Below are positions 9,065-16,533 of a stretch of 64,000 nt of DNA, piece after piece. Each line of letters starts with the position of its first letter. Positions within the stretch are counted from its first letter, which is position 1. Source of the DNA: an uncultured Chitinophagaceae bacterium (GTDB taxonomy: Bacteria > Bacteroidota > Bacteroidia > Chitinophagales > Chitinophagaceae); the NCBI GenBank assembly GCA_937958995.1, contig CALGAP010000009.1:62001-126000 (forward strand). Direction: 5' to 3'. The notes below the pieces were generated by a model, which was not told the DNA's origin, searched no databases, and worked only from the letters and a program-made list of their open reading frames with translations. The position numbers were made by a program, and so were the translations under genes.

Positions 9065-9093
9065 TATTGTCTTTACTCTAAAATGAAAGTGGT

Positions 9094-9792
9094 ATGAATG
9101 ATACGATAAGAATGTCGAAGCAGCGCCGGTGGTCAGAGTCGAAAGCACATTCCAGTTGGCAGATCTTTAAAATAATGGCTGAATTTGTTGATGGCTTCGA
9201 GGCCCTCGCCAAAATCGGTCCTTGTATATCCATATTTGGCTCGGCGCGCACGCAGCCCGGCCATGCTTATTATGAGCTCACTGTTGATGTAGCCAAGCGA
9301 CTGGCCGAAGAAGGATTTGGCATCATCTCCGGCGGTGGTCCCGGCATTATGGAAGCAGCCAACAAGGGTGCCCAGCTCGGTGGCGGCAAATCGGTTGGGT
9401 TGAATATCGAGTTGCCATTCGAGCAACACGCCAATCCCTTCATCGACCGCGATGCCAACCTGCACTTCGATTACTTCTTTGTGCGCAAGGTGATGTTCAC
9501 CAAATACTCCCAGGGCTTCGTGATGATGCCCGGCGGTTTTGGCACCATGGACGAATTTTTCGAGGTGGCCACCCTCATCCAGACCCGCAAAATGCTCCAG
9601 GTTCCCCTCATCCTGGTGGGCACCGACTATTGGGGCGGCCTCATTGACTGGATGAAAGAAACCATGCTCCAAAAGCACAACAACATATCCGCCGTTGACC
9701 TCGACCTCCTCTCCCTCGCCGACACCCCCGATGAAGTGGCGGATCATGTGTTGAGTTTTTACACGAAACATCCGTTGCAACCCAACTTTTAG
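9094..9792 (+). CDS. LOG family protein (TIGR00730-type), copy 2
   Basis: This 232-residue protein has the family elements CISIFGSART (dinucleotide-binding-like strand), ISGGGPGIMEAANKGA and MMPGGFGTMDEFFEVATLIQT. It is longer at the N-terminus than the copy at 6773 and matches the subfamily found next to hydrolases in many bacteria. The expected activity is hydrolysis of nucleoside 5'-monophosphates to base and ribose phosphate; a role in cytokinin-like signalling is not implied. The gene follows a terminator hairpin and ends 2 nt before a large inverted repeat, so it is probably monocistronic. ATG codons at 9094 and 9112 are both possible starts. Confidence 0.88.
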   Translation: MNDTIRMSKQRRWSESKAHSSWQIFKIMAEFVDGFEALAKIGPCISIFGSARTQPGHAYYELTVDVAKRLAEEGFGIISGGGPGIMEAANKGAQLGGGKSVGLNIELPFEQHANPFIDRDANLHFDYFFVRKVMFTKYSQGFVMMPGGFGTMDEFFEVATLIQTRKMLQVPLILVGTDYWGGLIDWMKETMLQKHNNISAVDLDLLSLADTPDEVADHVLSFYTKHPLQPNF

Positions 9793-9794
9793 AA

Positions 9795-9901
9795 TATTGA
9801 ATTTGAATTTGAACAAGGAATTTGAACAAGGAATATGGATGAAAATGTTGCTTTCATTGATATTCCTTGTTCAAATTCCTTGTTCAAATTCAAATTCAAT
9901 A
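9795..9901. repeat. Perfect 41-bp inverted repeat with 25-nt loop
   Basis: The left arm at 9795-9835 and the right arm at 9861-9901 are exact reverse complements. The arms are built from GAATTTGAA and GAACAAGGAAT units in tandem. Inside the loop, ATGAAA (9839-9844) and TTTCAT (9852-9857) extend the pairing. It starts 2 nt after the LOG gene stop. As RNA it would act as a terminator-like hairpin or an RNase III target. A related GAATTTGAATTTGAA run occurs at about 32619. Confidence 0.9.
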
Positions 9902-9914
9902 CTCTCCCCGCCTC

Positions 9915-9922
9915 TATCTTTG
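9915..9922 (+). promoter_or_regulatory. -7 promoter element (TATCTTTG) of the O-methyltransferase gene
   Basis: TATCTTTG matches TAnnTTTG and ends 4 nt before the ATG at 9927, predicting a leaderless transcript. No TTG is found at the expected -33 spacing; that region falls in the right arm of the inverted repeat. Confidence 0.45.
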
Positions 9923-9926
9923 CTTC

Positions 9927-10565
9927 ATGGAACTACTCAACCCGCTCGCTCAGGCTTACTCCGAACAGTTTACAACGCCGGAGGATCCGCTGCTGAAGGA
10001 GGTGGCGGAGGAGACTTACAGGCTCTATCCTACCACTACCATGCTGAGCGGGCATGTGCAGGGAAGGTTTTTGGAAATGATCAGCAGGCTGGTGAGGCCG
10101 AGAAGGATACTGGAGATCGGCACTTTTACGGGATACAGTGCCCTTTGCCTTGCTAAGGGCCTGTTAAATGACGGGGTTTTGCACACCATCGACAAGTCGG
10201 AAAAAGATGCTGCCGTTGCGCAGGCAAACTTCAAAAAGTCAAATGATTACGAAAAGATAATTTTGCACGTGGGTAATGCGTTAGACATTATCCCCGGGTT
10301 GAAGGAGACCTGGGACCTTGTTTTCATTGACGCCGACAAGGTTAATTATACCGAATACTATAAATTAGTAGTACCGGCAGTGCGCCAGGGAGGGATAATA
10401 CTGGCTGATAATGTGTTGTTTCACGGCGAGGTGCTGGAAAATCCCGTTACCACCAAAAATGGCAAGGCCATACACGCTTTTAATGAGCTGGTGAGGCAGG
10501 ATGACCGGGTAGAACAGGTACTGGTAACGATCCGCGATGGGTTATTACTGATCCGTAAAAAATAA
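9927..10565 (+). CDS. SAM-dependent O-methyltransferase (class I, COMT-like)
   Basis: This is a 213-residue protein starting MELLNPLAQAYSEQFTTPED. RILEIGTFTGYSALCLAKGL is the SAM-binding glycine-rich loop, LHTIDKSEKD the acidic ribose-binding strand, and WDLVFIDADKVNYTEYYKLV carries the metal-binding Asp and Asn region of the cation-dependent O-methyltransferase family (catechol / caffeoyl-CoA type). GGIILADNVLFHGEV completes the signature. It methylates a hydroxyl of a small catechol-like or sugar substrate, whose identity is unknown. The start at 9927 is chosen over an upstream ATG inside the inverted repeat because it matches the family N-terminus and follows the -7 element. Confidence 0.9.
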   Translation: MELLNPLAQAYSEQFTTPEDPLLKEVAEETYRLYPTTTMLSGHVQGRFLEMISRLVRPRRILEIGTFTGYSALCLAKGLLNDGVLHTIDKSEKDAAVAQANFKKSNDYEKIILHVGNALDIIPGLKETWDLVFIDADKVNYTEYYKLVVPAVRQGGIILADNVLFHGEVLENPVTTKNGKAIHAFNELVRQDDRVEQVLVTIRDGLLLIRKK

Positions 10566-10628
10566 AACAGGGCATAACGCCTTCAAATGCCGGGTTCGGC
10601 CTGGCCATTGAAAATGTATTATTCGCAA

Positions 10629-11828
10629 ATGAAACGTTTACTGACTGTGTTGATTTTGGTGGCATCGCTTGCGGTACAGGCTCAGAACGAGGATGTTATC
10701 AACTATATCAACACCTGGAAAGAACTGGCCATGAGCGAAATGCAACGCACCGGCGTACCTGCTTCCATTACCCTGGCCCAGGGTATTCATGAATCGATGG
10801 CCGGCAAAAGTGAGCTCGCCCTCAAATCGAACAACCATTTCGGCATAAAATGCAAGAGCGACTGGACCGGCGAAAAGGTGTATCACGATGATGACCGTCG
10901 TGGTGAATGCTTCAGGAGCTATCCTTCGGTTGAACAATCCTATATCGACCACTCAGATTTTTTGCGCAACAGCGCGCGCTACGGCTTCCTTTTTAAACTG
11001 GACCCCACCGATTATAAGGAATGGGCGCATGGTTTGAAAAAAGCCGGTTATGCCACCAATGTGCGCTACCCGCAATTGCTGATCAAAATAATTGAAGACT
11101 ACAACCTGCAACAATATACCCTGATTGCAATGGGCGAAAAGCCACGCAGTGAAGAAGTGATACTGGTAAGTAACAAGAGCACACCGGCGATCCGCGAAAT
11201 GCAGACTGCCGTGGTCACACCCGAATCAGATCAGCCAAAGCAGGAAGAAGTAGATGATGAAGAACTCGCGAAGAAATATCCTTCGGGCGAATTCACCATC
11301 AACAACACCAAAGTGATTTTTGCCAAAGCCGGCACTTCGTTGCTGATGCTGGCCAACAAGTATAATATTCCGCTGGCGCGGTTGCTCGATTTCAACGATC
11401 TGAAGCAGGAAGACGTGCTGGTGAAAAGCCAGTTGTTGTATTTGCAGCGCAAAAGAAAAACGGGCGCCAATGAGTTTTATACGGTGAAGTCGAACGAGAC
11501 ATTGTACGAGATTGCACAGGCTGAAGGTATAAGACTGGAAAGTTTGTGTGAATACAATTTCCTGCAGCCGCATATGCAGCCTGCCGCCGGTGAGACGCTG
11601 TTTCTGAAAGCTACCGCCCCCGGAAGACCAAAGCTGGCCGGTGCTGCGCCCAACAACGGAGATTTGGCCAGCAACAACAAGGTGGCAACCCATATTGTAC
11701 AGGAAAAAGAAACTTTATTCAGCATAGCCACGAGATACGGCACAACGGTAGCAAAATTGCGCGAGTGGAACAAACTGGCGGAAGACGATTTGCGCATCGG
11801 GCAGGAACTGGTGATATACAAAAACTGA
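10629..11828 (+). CDS. Secreted glucosaminidase (GH73) with LysM repeats
   Basis: The 399-residue product from the ATG at 10629 has a signal peptide (MKRLLTVLILVASLAVQAQ). Residues about 30-165 form a glucosaminidase domain: GVPASITLAQGIHES carries the catalytic Glu, and KSNNHFGIKCK with the SYIDHSDFLRNSARY stretch are typical of GH73 (FlgJ/LytG type), which cleaves the N-acetylglucosaminyl linkage of peptidoglycan. Three LysM or LysM-like modules follow: one diverged (about 230-285), then FYTVKSNETLYEIAQAEG and THIVQEKETLFSIATRYG. It acts in the periplasm on the cell wall. hpt begins 3 nt after the stop, so the two genes are probably cotranscribed. Confidence 0.9.
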   Translation: MKRLLTVLILVASLAVQAQNEDVINYINTWKELAMSEMQRTGVPASITLAQGIHESMAGKSELALKSNNHFGIKCKSDWTGEKVYHDDDRRGECFRSYPSVEQSYIDHSDFLRNSARYGFLFKLDPTDYKEWAHGLKKAGYATNVRYPQLLIKIIEDYNLQQYTLIAMGEKPRSEEVILVSNKSTPAIREMQTAVVTPESDQPKQEEVDDEELAKKYPSGEFTINNTKVIFAKAGTSLLMLANKYNIPLARLLDFNDLKQEDVLVKSQLLYLQRKRKTGANEFYTVKSNETLYEIAQAEGIRLESLCEYNFLQPHMQPAAGETLFLKATAPGRPKLAGAAPNNGDLASNNKVATHIVQEKETLFSIATRYGTTVAKLREWNKLAEDDLRIGQELVIYKN

Positions 11829-11831
11829 TCT

Positions 11832-12368
11832 ATGAGCACCATTCGTGTACACGACAAACAATTTGAACCCTATCTCGATGCCAAGACAATTTCGGAAAGA
11901 ATAAAATCGCTGGCGGCGCAGCTTTCTGCCGATTACAAGGGCAAAAAGCCTTTGTTTATTGCCATACTGAATGGTTCGTTTATTTTTGCTGCCGACCTTT
12001 TCAGGGAACTGACCATCGACGCGGAGATCTGTTTCATCAAGCTGGCTTCCTACAAGGGCACCAAATCTACCGGCCATGTCATCACCGCCATAGGTATGGA
12101 CATGGAAATATTCGGAAGAGAGGTGATCATCCTGGAAGATATCGTGGATACCGGCAAGACGCTGAGCGAATTTCTGCCGCAGTTGTTGCACCAGCAGCCC
12201 GCCTCCTTAAAGATTGTGGCGCTGCTGCATAAACCCGAAGCGACCGTTTTCCCTATAAAAATTGACTACCTGGGTTTTTCCATTCCCAACAAATTCGTGG
12301 TAGGGTATGGGCTCGACTATGATGGTTTGGGAAGAAATATCCGGGAAATATATAAGCTGGTTGAATAA
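11832..12368 (+). CDS. hpt: Hypoxanthine phosphoribosyltransferase
   Basis: This 178-residue type I phosphoribosyltransferase carries the PRPP-binding signature VIILEDIVDTGKT at residues 98-110. The N-terminal LNGSFIFAADLFREL and the hood segment LASYKGTKSTG match hypoxanthine-guanine phosphoribosyltransferases. It salvages hypoxanthine (and often guanine) with PRPP to IMP/GMP in the cytoplasm. The length is normal. It is placed directly behind the LysM glucosaminidase without a promoter gap. Confidence 0.92.
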   Translation: MSTIRVHDKQFEPYLDAKTISERIKSLAAQLSADYKGKKPLFIAILNGSFIFAADLFRELTIDAEICFIKLASYKGTKSTGHVITAIGMDMEIFGREVIILEDIVDTGKTLSEFLPQLLHQQPASLKIVALLHKPEATVFPIKIDYLGFSIPNKFVVGYGLDYDGLGRNIREIYKLVE

Positions 12369-12406
12369 AGCGGTTCTGATTAAGTTTAAATCCAATCGAT
12401 GTCCAA

Positions 12407-14164
12407 TTGAAAATCGCCATTGCCATATTGCTTTGCCTGTTCACGTCTATTTCTATACGGGCACAGTATTATTTGCGCGGCGAAATCAGGGATGAAAAGA
12501 ATAACCCGCTCACCAATGCACGTATCATTCTTCACTCCACCGGACTTTTATATTCATCAGGCAGCCAGGGCACTTTCGGTATAATGACCTCGAAAGAAAT
12601 GGACTCTATTACGGTTATGCTTGACGGTTATCAACCGCTTTCGCTGAAACTGGAGACAAACAAATTCCAGACCATCACCTTAAAAACCTTGTACGCTTCG
12701 GCCACCGTGCAGAAAAACAAGTTGCTGTCGCTGACCAGGAATTTGAAACCCGAAGACCGGCACCGATGGACGGTAGGAGGGGAGACCTACAGTTCCTTGC
12801 TCGAAAACGAATTCGTGGTGGCGAGAAAATATCCTGAGACCGGCTTTTCACTCAATACCGACAAAGCTTCTTACAGCAATGTGCGCCGCTTTTTAAACAT
12901 GAATTCTACCGTGCCGCCCGATGCGGTGCGCACCGAAGAACTGCTCAACTATTTTGAATACGATTATATAAAACCGCCCGAAGACAGTGTATTTGGTTTT
13001 GGATCATATATCACCGAATGTCCCTGGAATCCTGAATCGCATTTGCTGGCACTGCAGATATCTGCGCGCAAGCTCGATCCGGAAAAAATTCCGCCCAGCA
13101 ATCTCGTATTTCTCATCGACATCAGCGGCTCGATGGATATGCCCAACCGGCTGCCCTTACTAAAATCGGCTTTCAAGCTGCTGGTCAATAATCTTCGCGA
13201 TGTCGATACGGTATCCATCGTGGTGTATGGCAGTATGGTAGGTATATGGCTGCCACCGACGCCCGGCAGCGAGAAACAAAAAATACGCAAGGCCATTGAA
13301 GAGTTGTATCCCGGTGGCGCCACTCCCGGCGAGTCGGGCATACGCACAGCTTATGCTTTGGCGAAAAGTCAATATATAGAGGGCGGCAACAACCGCGTAA
13401 TCCTGGCCACCGACGGCGACTTCAACATTGGCCAGGCCAGTGAAGAAGAACTGGAGAAAATGATTACGCAACACCAGCAATGGGGCATTTATCTTACCTG
13501 CCTGGGAGTGGGTATGGGAAATTATAAAGATTCGAAACTGGAGATACTCGCGAAAAAAGGCAATGGCAATTTTGCCTATCTCGATAATGAAAAGGAAGCG
13601 GAGAAAGTCTTGGTAAAAGAACTCACGCAAACACTATACAGCGTAGCCGACGATGCTTTGTTCAATATCTGGTTCAACCCATCGGTGGTGAAAGAATACC
13701 GGCTGATCGGGTATGATAACAAACGCAAGGCGCTGGCTGATTCGGTAAGTGAAATTGAAGGAGGAGAAGTGGGATCAGGACATACCACTTTGGCGCTGTT
13801 TGAAATTTCGCTGGCCTATGAAAATGGCCGTAGTCTTTTTTTTGAAAAAGATGGTCTGGCCAAAGTGCAGGTGAGCTACCGCCTGCCAGGTGATTCGGTG
13901 AAAAGAACTGCCTCTTATACCTGTCCCTATATAAAAACAGAATTTGCAGAATTGCCCGCCTGCTATCGCTTTGCTACCAGCGTAGCCATGTTTTCTTCTA
14001 TATTGAAAGAATCGAAGTATGTGAAGAAAACAAACTGGAACGATGTGCTGCGCATTGCCGTTGCTTCGGTCAATCCCAACGACCCCGCGCAAAAAGAATT
14101 CATCACCATCGTTGAAAAAGCGCGCAAGGTATATGGGCGCAACCGAAGGAAAAGAAACAACTAG
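12407..14164 (+). CDS. von Willebrand factor type A domain protein (YfbK-like)
   Basis: A TTG start at 12407 gives a good signal peptide (MKIAIAILLCLFTSISIRAQ); no in-frame ATG offers one. The 585-residue product has an N-terminal carboxypeptidase-regulatory-like beta domain (about 22-95, REIRDEKNNPLTNARIILHS type). A YfbK N-terminal region (RRFLNMNSTVPPDAVRTEEL) follows, then a vWA domain whose MIDAS motif is LVFLIDISGSM, with TDGDFNIG later, and a C-terminal DUF3520-like region. YfbK proteins are periplasmic or envelope metal-dependent adhesion proteins of unclear function. The stop lies within CTAG shared with the convergent dnaJ stop. Confidence 0.85.
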   Translation: MKIAIAILLCLFTSISIRAQYYLRGEIRDEKNNPLTNARIILHSTGLLYSSGSQGTFGIMTSKEMDSITVMLDGYQPLSLKLETNKFQTITLKTLYASATVQKNKLLSLTRNLKPEDRHRWTVGGETYSSLLENEFVVARKYPETGFSLNTDKASYSNVRRFLNMNSTVPPDAVRTEELLNYFEYDYIKPPEDSVFGFGSYITECPWNPESHLLALQISARKLDPEKIPPSNLVFLIDISGSMDMPNRLPLLKSAFKLLVNNLRDVDTVSIVVYGSMVGIWLPPTPGSEKQKIRKAIEELYPGGATPGESGIRTAYALAKSQYIEGGNNRVILATDGDFNIGQASEEELEKMITQHQQWGIYLTCLGVGMGNYKDSKLEILAKKGNGNFAYLDNEKEAEKVLVKELTQTLYSVADDALFNIWFNPSVVKEYRLIGYDNKRKALADSVSEIEGGEVGSGHTTLALFEISLAYENGRSLFFEKDGLAKVQVSYRLPGDSVKRTASYTCPYIKTEFAELPACYRFATSVAMFSSILKESKYVKKTNWNDVLRIAVASVNPNDPAQKEFITIVEKARKVYGRNRRKRNN

Positions 14165-15309
14165 CTAAACATCTCGCGCACCCTGTCGAAAAAGCTTTTC
14201 TCCGATTTATCAGGGTGAGGTGTGAAGTTGGGCGAATTACTGAGTTTTTCCAGCATGGCCTTTTCTTCCGCCGTCAGGTTTTGTGGTGTCCAGACATTTA
14301 CGTGTATCAGCTGGTCGCCTTTTTCGTAGGAGTTTACACCGGGGAAGCCTTTTCCTTTCAGCCTGAAGATCTTTCCGCTTTGTGTGCCCGCGGGTATTTT
14401 TATTTTGGCCCTTCCGTCTATCGTAGGTACTTCCACGGTAGTGCCGAACACGGCATCGGGGAAGGAGATATGAAGATCGTATGCTACGTTCAGTCCGTCG
14501 CGGTGCAATTCCTTATGCGGTTCTTCTTCTATCAGCACAATCAGGTCGCCCGGAGGGCCGCCACGTTCGCCGGCATTACCACGCCCCTGTACATTCATCT
14601 GCATGCCTTCGCCCACGCCGGCGGGTATATCAATAGTAACGGTTTCTTCGCCGTACACCCTGCCATCACCGCGGCAGGTAGGACATTTTGCTGTGATGGT
14701 GGTGCCTTCGCCGTTGCAGGTAGGACAGGTAGTAACGGTTTGCATCTGTCCGAGGAAAGTATTCTGCACACGACGCACCTGGCCGGTACCATGGCAGGTG
14801 CTACAGGTTTGAACGCTGCCTTTATCTTTTGCGCCGCTGCCATTGCAGGTGCCGCACACCACGTGTTTCTTCACCTTGATCTGCTTGGTAACGCCCCTCG
14901 CGATTTCTTCGTAATTCAGTTTGATCTTGATGCGCAGGTTGCTGCCGCGCACACCACGCGTGCGTTGTCCGCCGCTGCGTCGGCCGCCACCGCCAAAGAA
15001 GCTTCCGAAGATGTCGTCGCCAAAAATATCTCCAAACTGGCTGAAGATATCTTCCATGTTTACGTTGCCATGTCCGACTCTTCCGTTCACGCCCTCATGA
15101 CCAAAGCGGTCGTACTGCGCGCGCTTTTCCTGGTCGCTCAACACTTCATAGGCTTCGGCGGCTTCCTTGAATTTTTCTTCAGCCGATTTATCACCTGGGT
15201 TACGGTCAGGGTGGTATTGCATCGCCACTTTCCGGTAAGCCTTCTTAATCTCATCGGCCGACGCACCCCTGGACACCCCTAACACTTCGTAATAATCTCT
15301 TTTCGACAT
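14161..15309 (-). CDS. dnaJ: Chaperone protein DnaJ
   Basis: This is a 382-residue type I J-protein. The J-domain has HPD at 33-35 (KVAMQYHPDRNPGDKS). A Gly/Phe-rich linker follows, then four zinc-binding CxxCxGxG units (CGTCNGSG, CSTCHGTG, CPTCNGEG, CPTCRGDG) and the C-terminal substrate-binding beta domains. It delivers unfolded proteins to DnaK and stimulates its ATPase. grpE lies 29 nt upstream on the same strand, giving a grpE-dnaJ operon; dnaK itself is not in the window. The stop codon shares a 4-bp palindrome with the convergent vWA gene. Confidence 0.97.
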   Translation of the reverse strand: MSKRDYYEVLGVSRGASADEIKKAYRKVAMQYHPDRNPGDKSAEEKFKEAAEAYEVLSDQEKRAQYDRFGHEGVNGRVGHGNVNMEDIFSQFGDIFGDDIFGSFFGGGGRRSGGQRTRGVRGSNLRIKIKLNYEEIARGVTKQIKVKKHVVCGTCNGSGAKDKGSVQTCSTCHGTGQVRRVQNTFLGQMQTVTTCPTCNGEGTTITAKCPTCRGDGRVYGEETVTIDIPAGVGEGMQMNVQGRGNAGERGGPPGDLIVLIEEEPHKELHRDGLNVAYDLHISFPDAVFGTTVEVPTIDGRAKIKIPAGTQSGKIFRLKGKGFPGVNSYEKGDQLIHVNVWTPQNLTAEEKAMLEKLSNSPNFTPHPDKSEKSFFDRVREMFS

Positions 15310-15338
15310 TTTGTTGATTTGAATTATTTACGCCTGCG

Positions 15339-15959
15339 CTATTTTCCTACCACTACTTTAGCAAACCGGATTATTTTATCGTTTAAGTAATAACCTTTAA
15401 CTACTTCATCAACCACCTTACCCTTCAACTGCTCCTGCGGCGCAGGAATTTCGGAAATCGCTTCGTGCAGATCGGGATTGAAATCGGTGCCAATGCTCTG
15501 CATGGGCTTCAGTCCCCTGGCCTGCAAAGTGCTGCGCAGTTTGTTAAACACCAACTGCACGCCTTCAATTACAGCAGCGGTATCGGCTGCATTGTTCATT
15601 TGTTTTTCGGCACGGTCGCAATCGTCCAGCACGTCCAGCAGGCTTTGAATTACTTCCTTGCCTGCTGTCTGGATCAACTCCACTCTTTCGCGGGCATTGC
15701 GCTTTTTGTAGTTATCAAACTCTGCCACCAGCCTCAGGTACTTGTCCTTTTGCTCGTTCAACTCATTTTCCAGTTTTTCAACCATATCTTCCTGTTCTGC
15801 AGAATCATTTTCCACGGGCTCATTCAGGTGCGACGTGCCGCTGATGTTCTCGTCGGTATTGATATTCATGGTCGTGTCAGCAGCGCCCGCGCCGTTTTCC
15901 ACGTTTGTCTCTTTACCGGTATCTGTTGTCATAGGTTGGTGCGTGTTTTTATCCTTCAT
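15339..15959 (-). CDS. grpE: Nucleotide exchange factor GrpE
   Basis: This is a 206-residue GrpE. The first 65 residues are a disordered acidic and Asn/Thr-rich tail. The long dimerisation coiled coil follows (VEKLENELNEQKDKYLRLVAEFDNYKKR is typical, positions about 65-95), and then the beta-domain ending VVDEVVKGYYLNDKIIRFAKVVVGK, close to the GrpE signature. It releases ADP from DnaK. It is the first gene of the grpE-dnaJ pair, and the 574-nt upstream region must hold its promoter, although I see no CIRCE element and no convincing TAnnTTTG at a good distance. Confidence 0.95.
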   Translation of the reverse strand: MKDKNTHQPMTTDTGKETNVENGAGAADTTMNINTDENISGTSHLNEPVENDSAEQEDMVEKLENELNEQKDKYLRLVAEFDNYKKRNARERVELIQTAGKEVIQSLLDVLDDCDRAEKQMNNAADTAAVIEGVQLVFNKLRSTLQARGLKPMQSIGTDFNPDLHEAISEIPAPQEQLKGKVVDEVVKGYYLNDKIIRFAKVVVGK

Positions 15960-16533
15960 ATCTGAAAAATTGGCGGCTGTCCGGTAGCCCGGAGCCGGGT
16001 TTCGTGTTCCAGGTGCCGGGTTTGCAGGCCTTTTACCCTACAAACGTCATTTTTAACCGAAAGCACGAACGAATGCGTTAAAAATACTGAATTCTGTTAG
16101 TAATGCTCTATGGGACAATTATTTTGCCAGTTGCGGAAATAAGCCAAAATGTCCGGCCCCCGGGCTGTGAAATTTTATCATTTACCAGCATTTTTTTTAC
16201 ACACGTGCAGTATTTGATACGCAATTCTTTATCTTCATAGTGCAACAGCCTACAGAAAAGAAAAGCCGTGATCTGACAACTGCTTTGGCCATATCGGAAA
16301 TTTTCAGGTTCGAAATTAATTACAGGCTTTACAATTCATTGGCATTTTCCCGCCGCCGGTCTCGCCCGCAGTCGTTATAAATGTTCGCAATCTCGTCCCG
16401 GCAAACTCTCCCAAGACCCAAGTCTTAAGGCAATGAAGTAGTTGAAAGCCAAAATATTTTTTGGTTTTTAGACTTAATTTATTGTTAAATTTAGTTGCGT
16501 TTTCGTTTACACAACCTATAAAACCTATTTAAC
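15960..16533. other. 574-bp intergenic region between grpE and susC
   Basis: This region separates divergently transcribed genes. It holds no supported gene. The susC-proximal end (about 16445-16500) is T/A-rich and contains TTTG at 16460-16463 and TAAATTTA at 16486-16493, a weak fit to the -33/-7 promoter consensus with a 22-nt spacer. The grpE-proximal 100 nt hold the duplicated phrase gccgggtttcgtg / gccgggtttgcag. Confidence 0.5.

Noticed and set aside
6773..9792. The two LOG genes as a recent tandem duplication
   Set aside because: They differ in length, motif wording (PGGFGTLDEFFEMLTW versus PGGFGTMDEFFEVATL) and orientation, so they are separate subfamilies.
9133..9816. Minus-strand frame of 227 codons over the second LOG gene
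   Set aside because: Exact antisense overlap with a conserved gene; His/Glu/Val-rich composition typical of shadows.
9795..9901. Terminal inverted repeats of an insertion sequence
   Set aside because: Only 25 nt separate the arms, so there is no room for a transposase, and no target duplication is seen.
14215..15282. Long open frame of 355 codons antisense to dnaJ
   Set aside because: It mirrors dnaJ exactly, has no recognisable domain, and its low-complexity Ala/Val/His composition is a by-product of GC-rich codon positions.
15960..16533. A riboswitch or CIRCE element in the long grpE-susC gap
   Set aside because: No long dyad or conserved aptamer pattern was recognised; only a weak promoter match remains.
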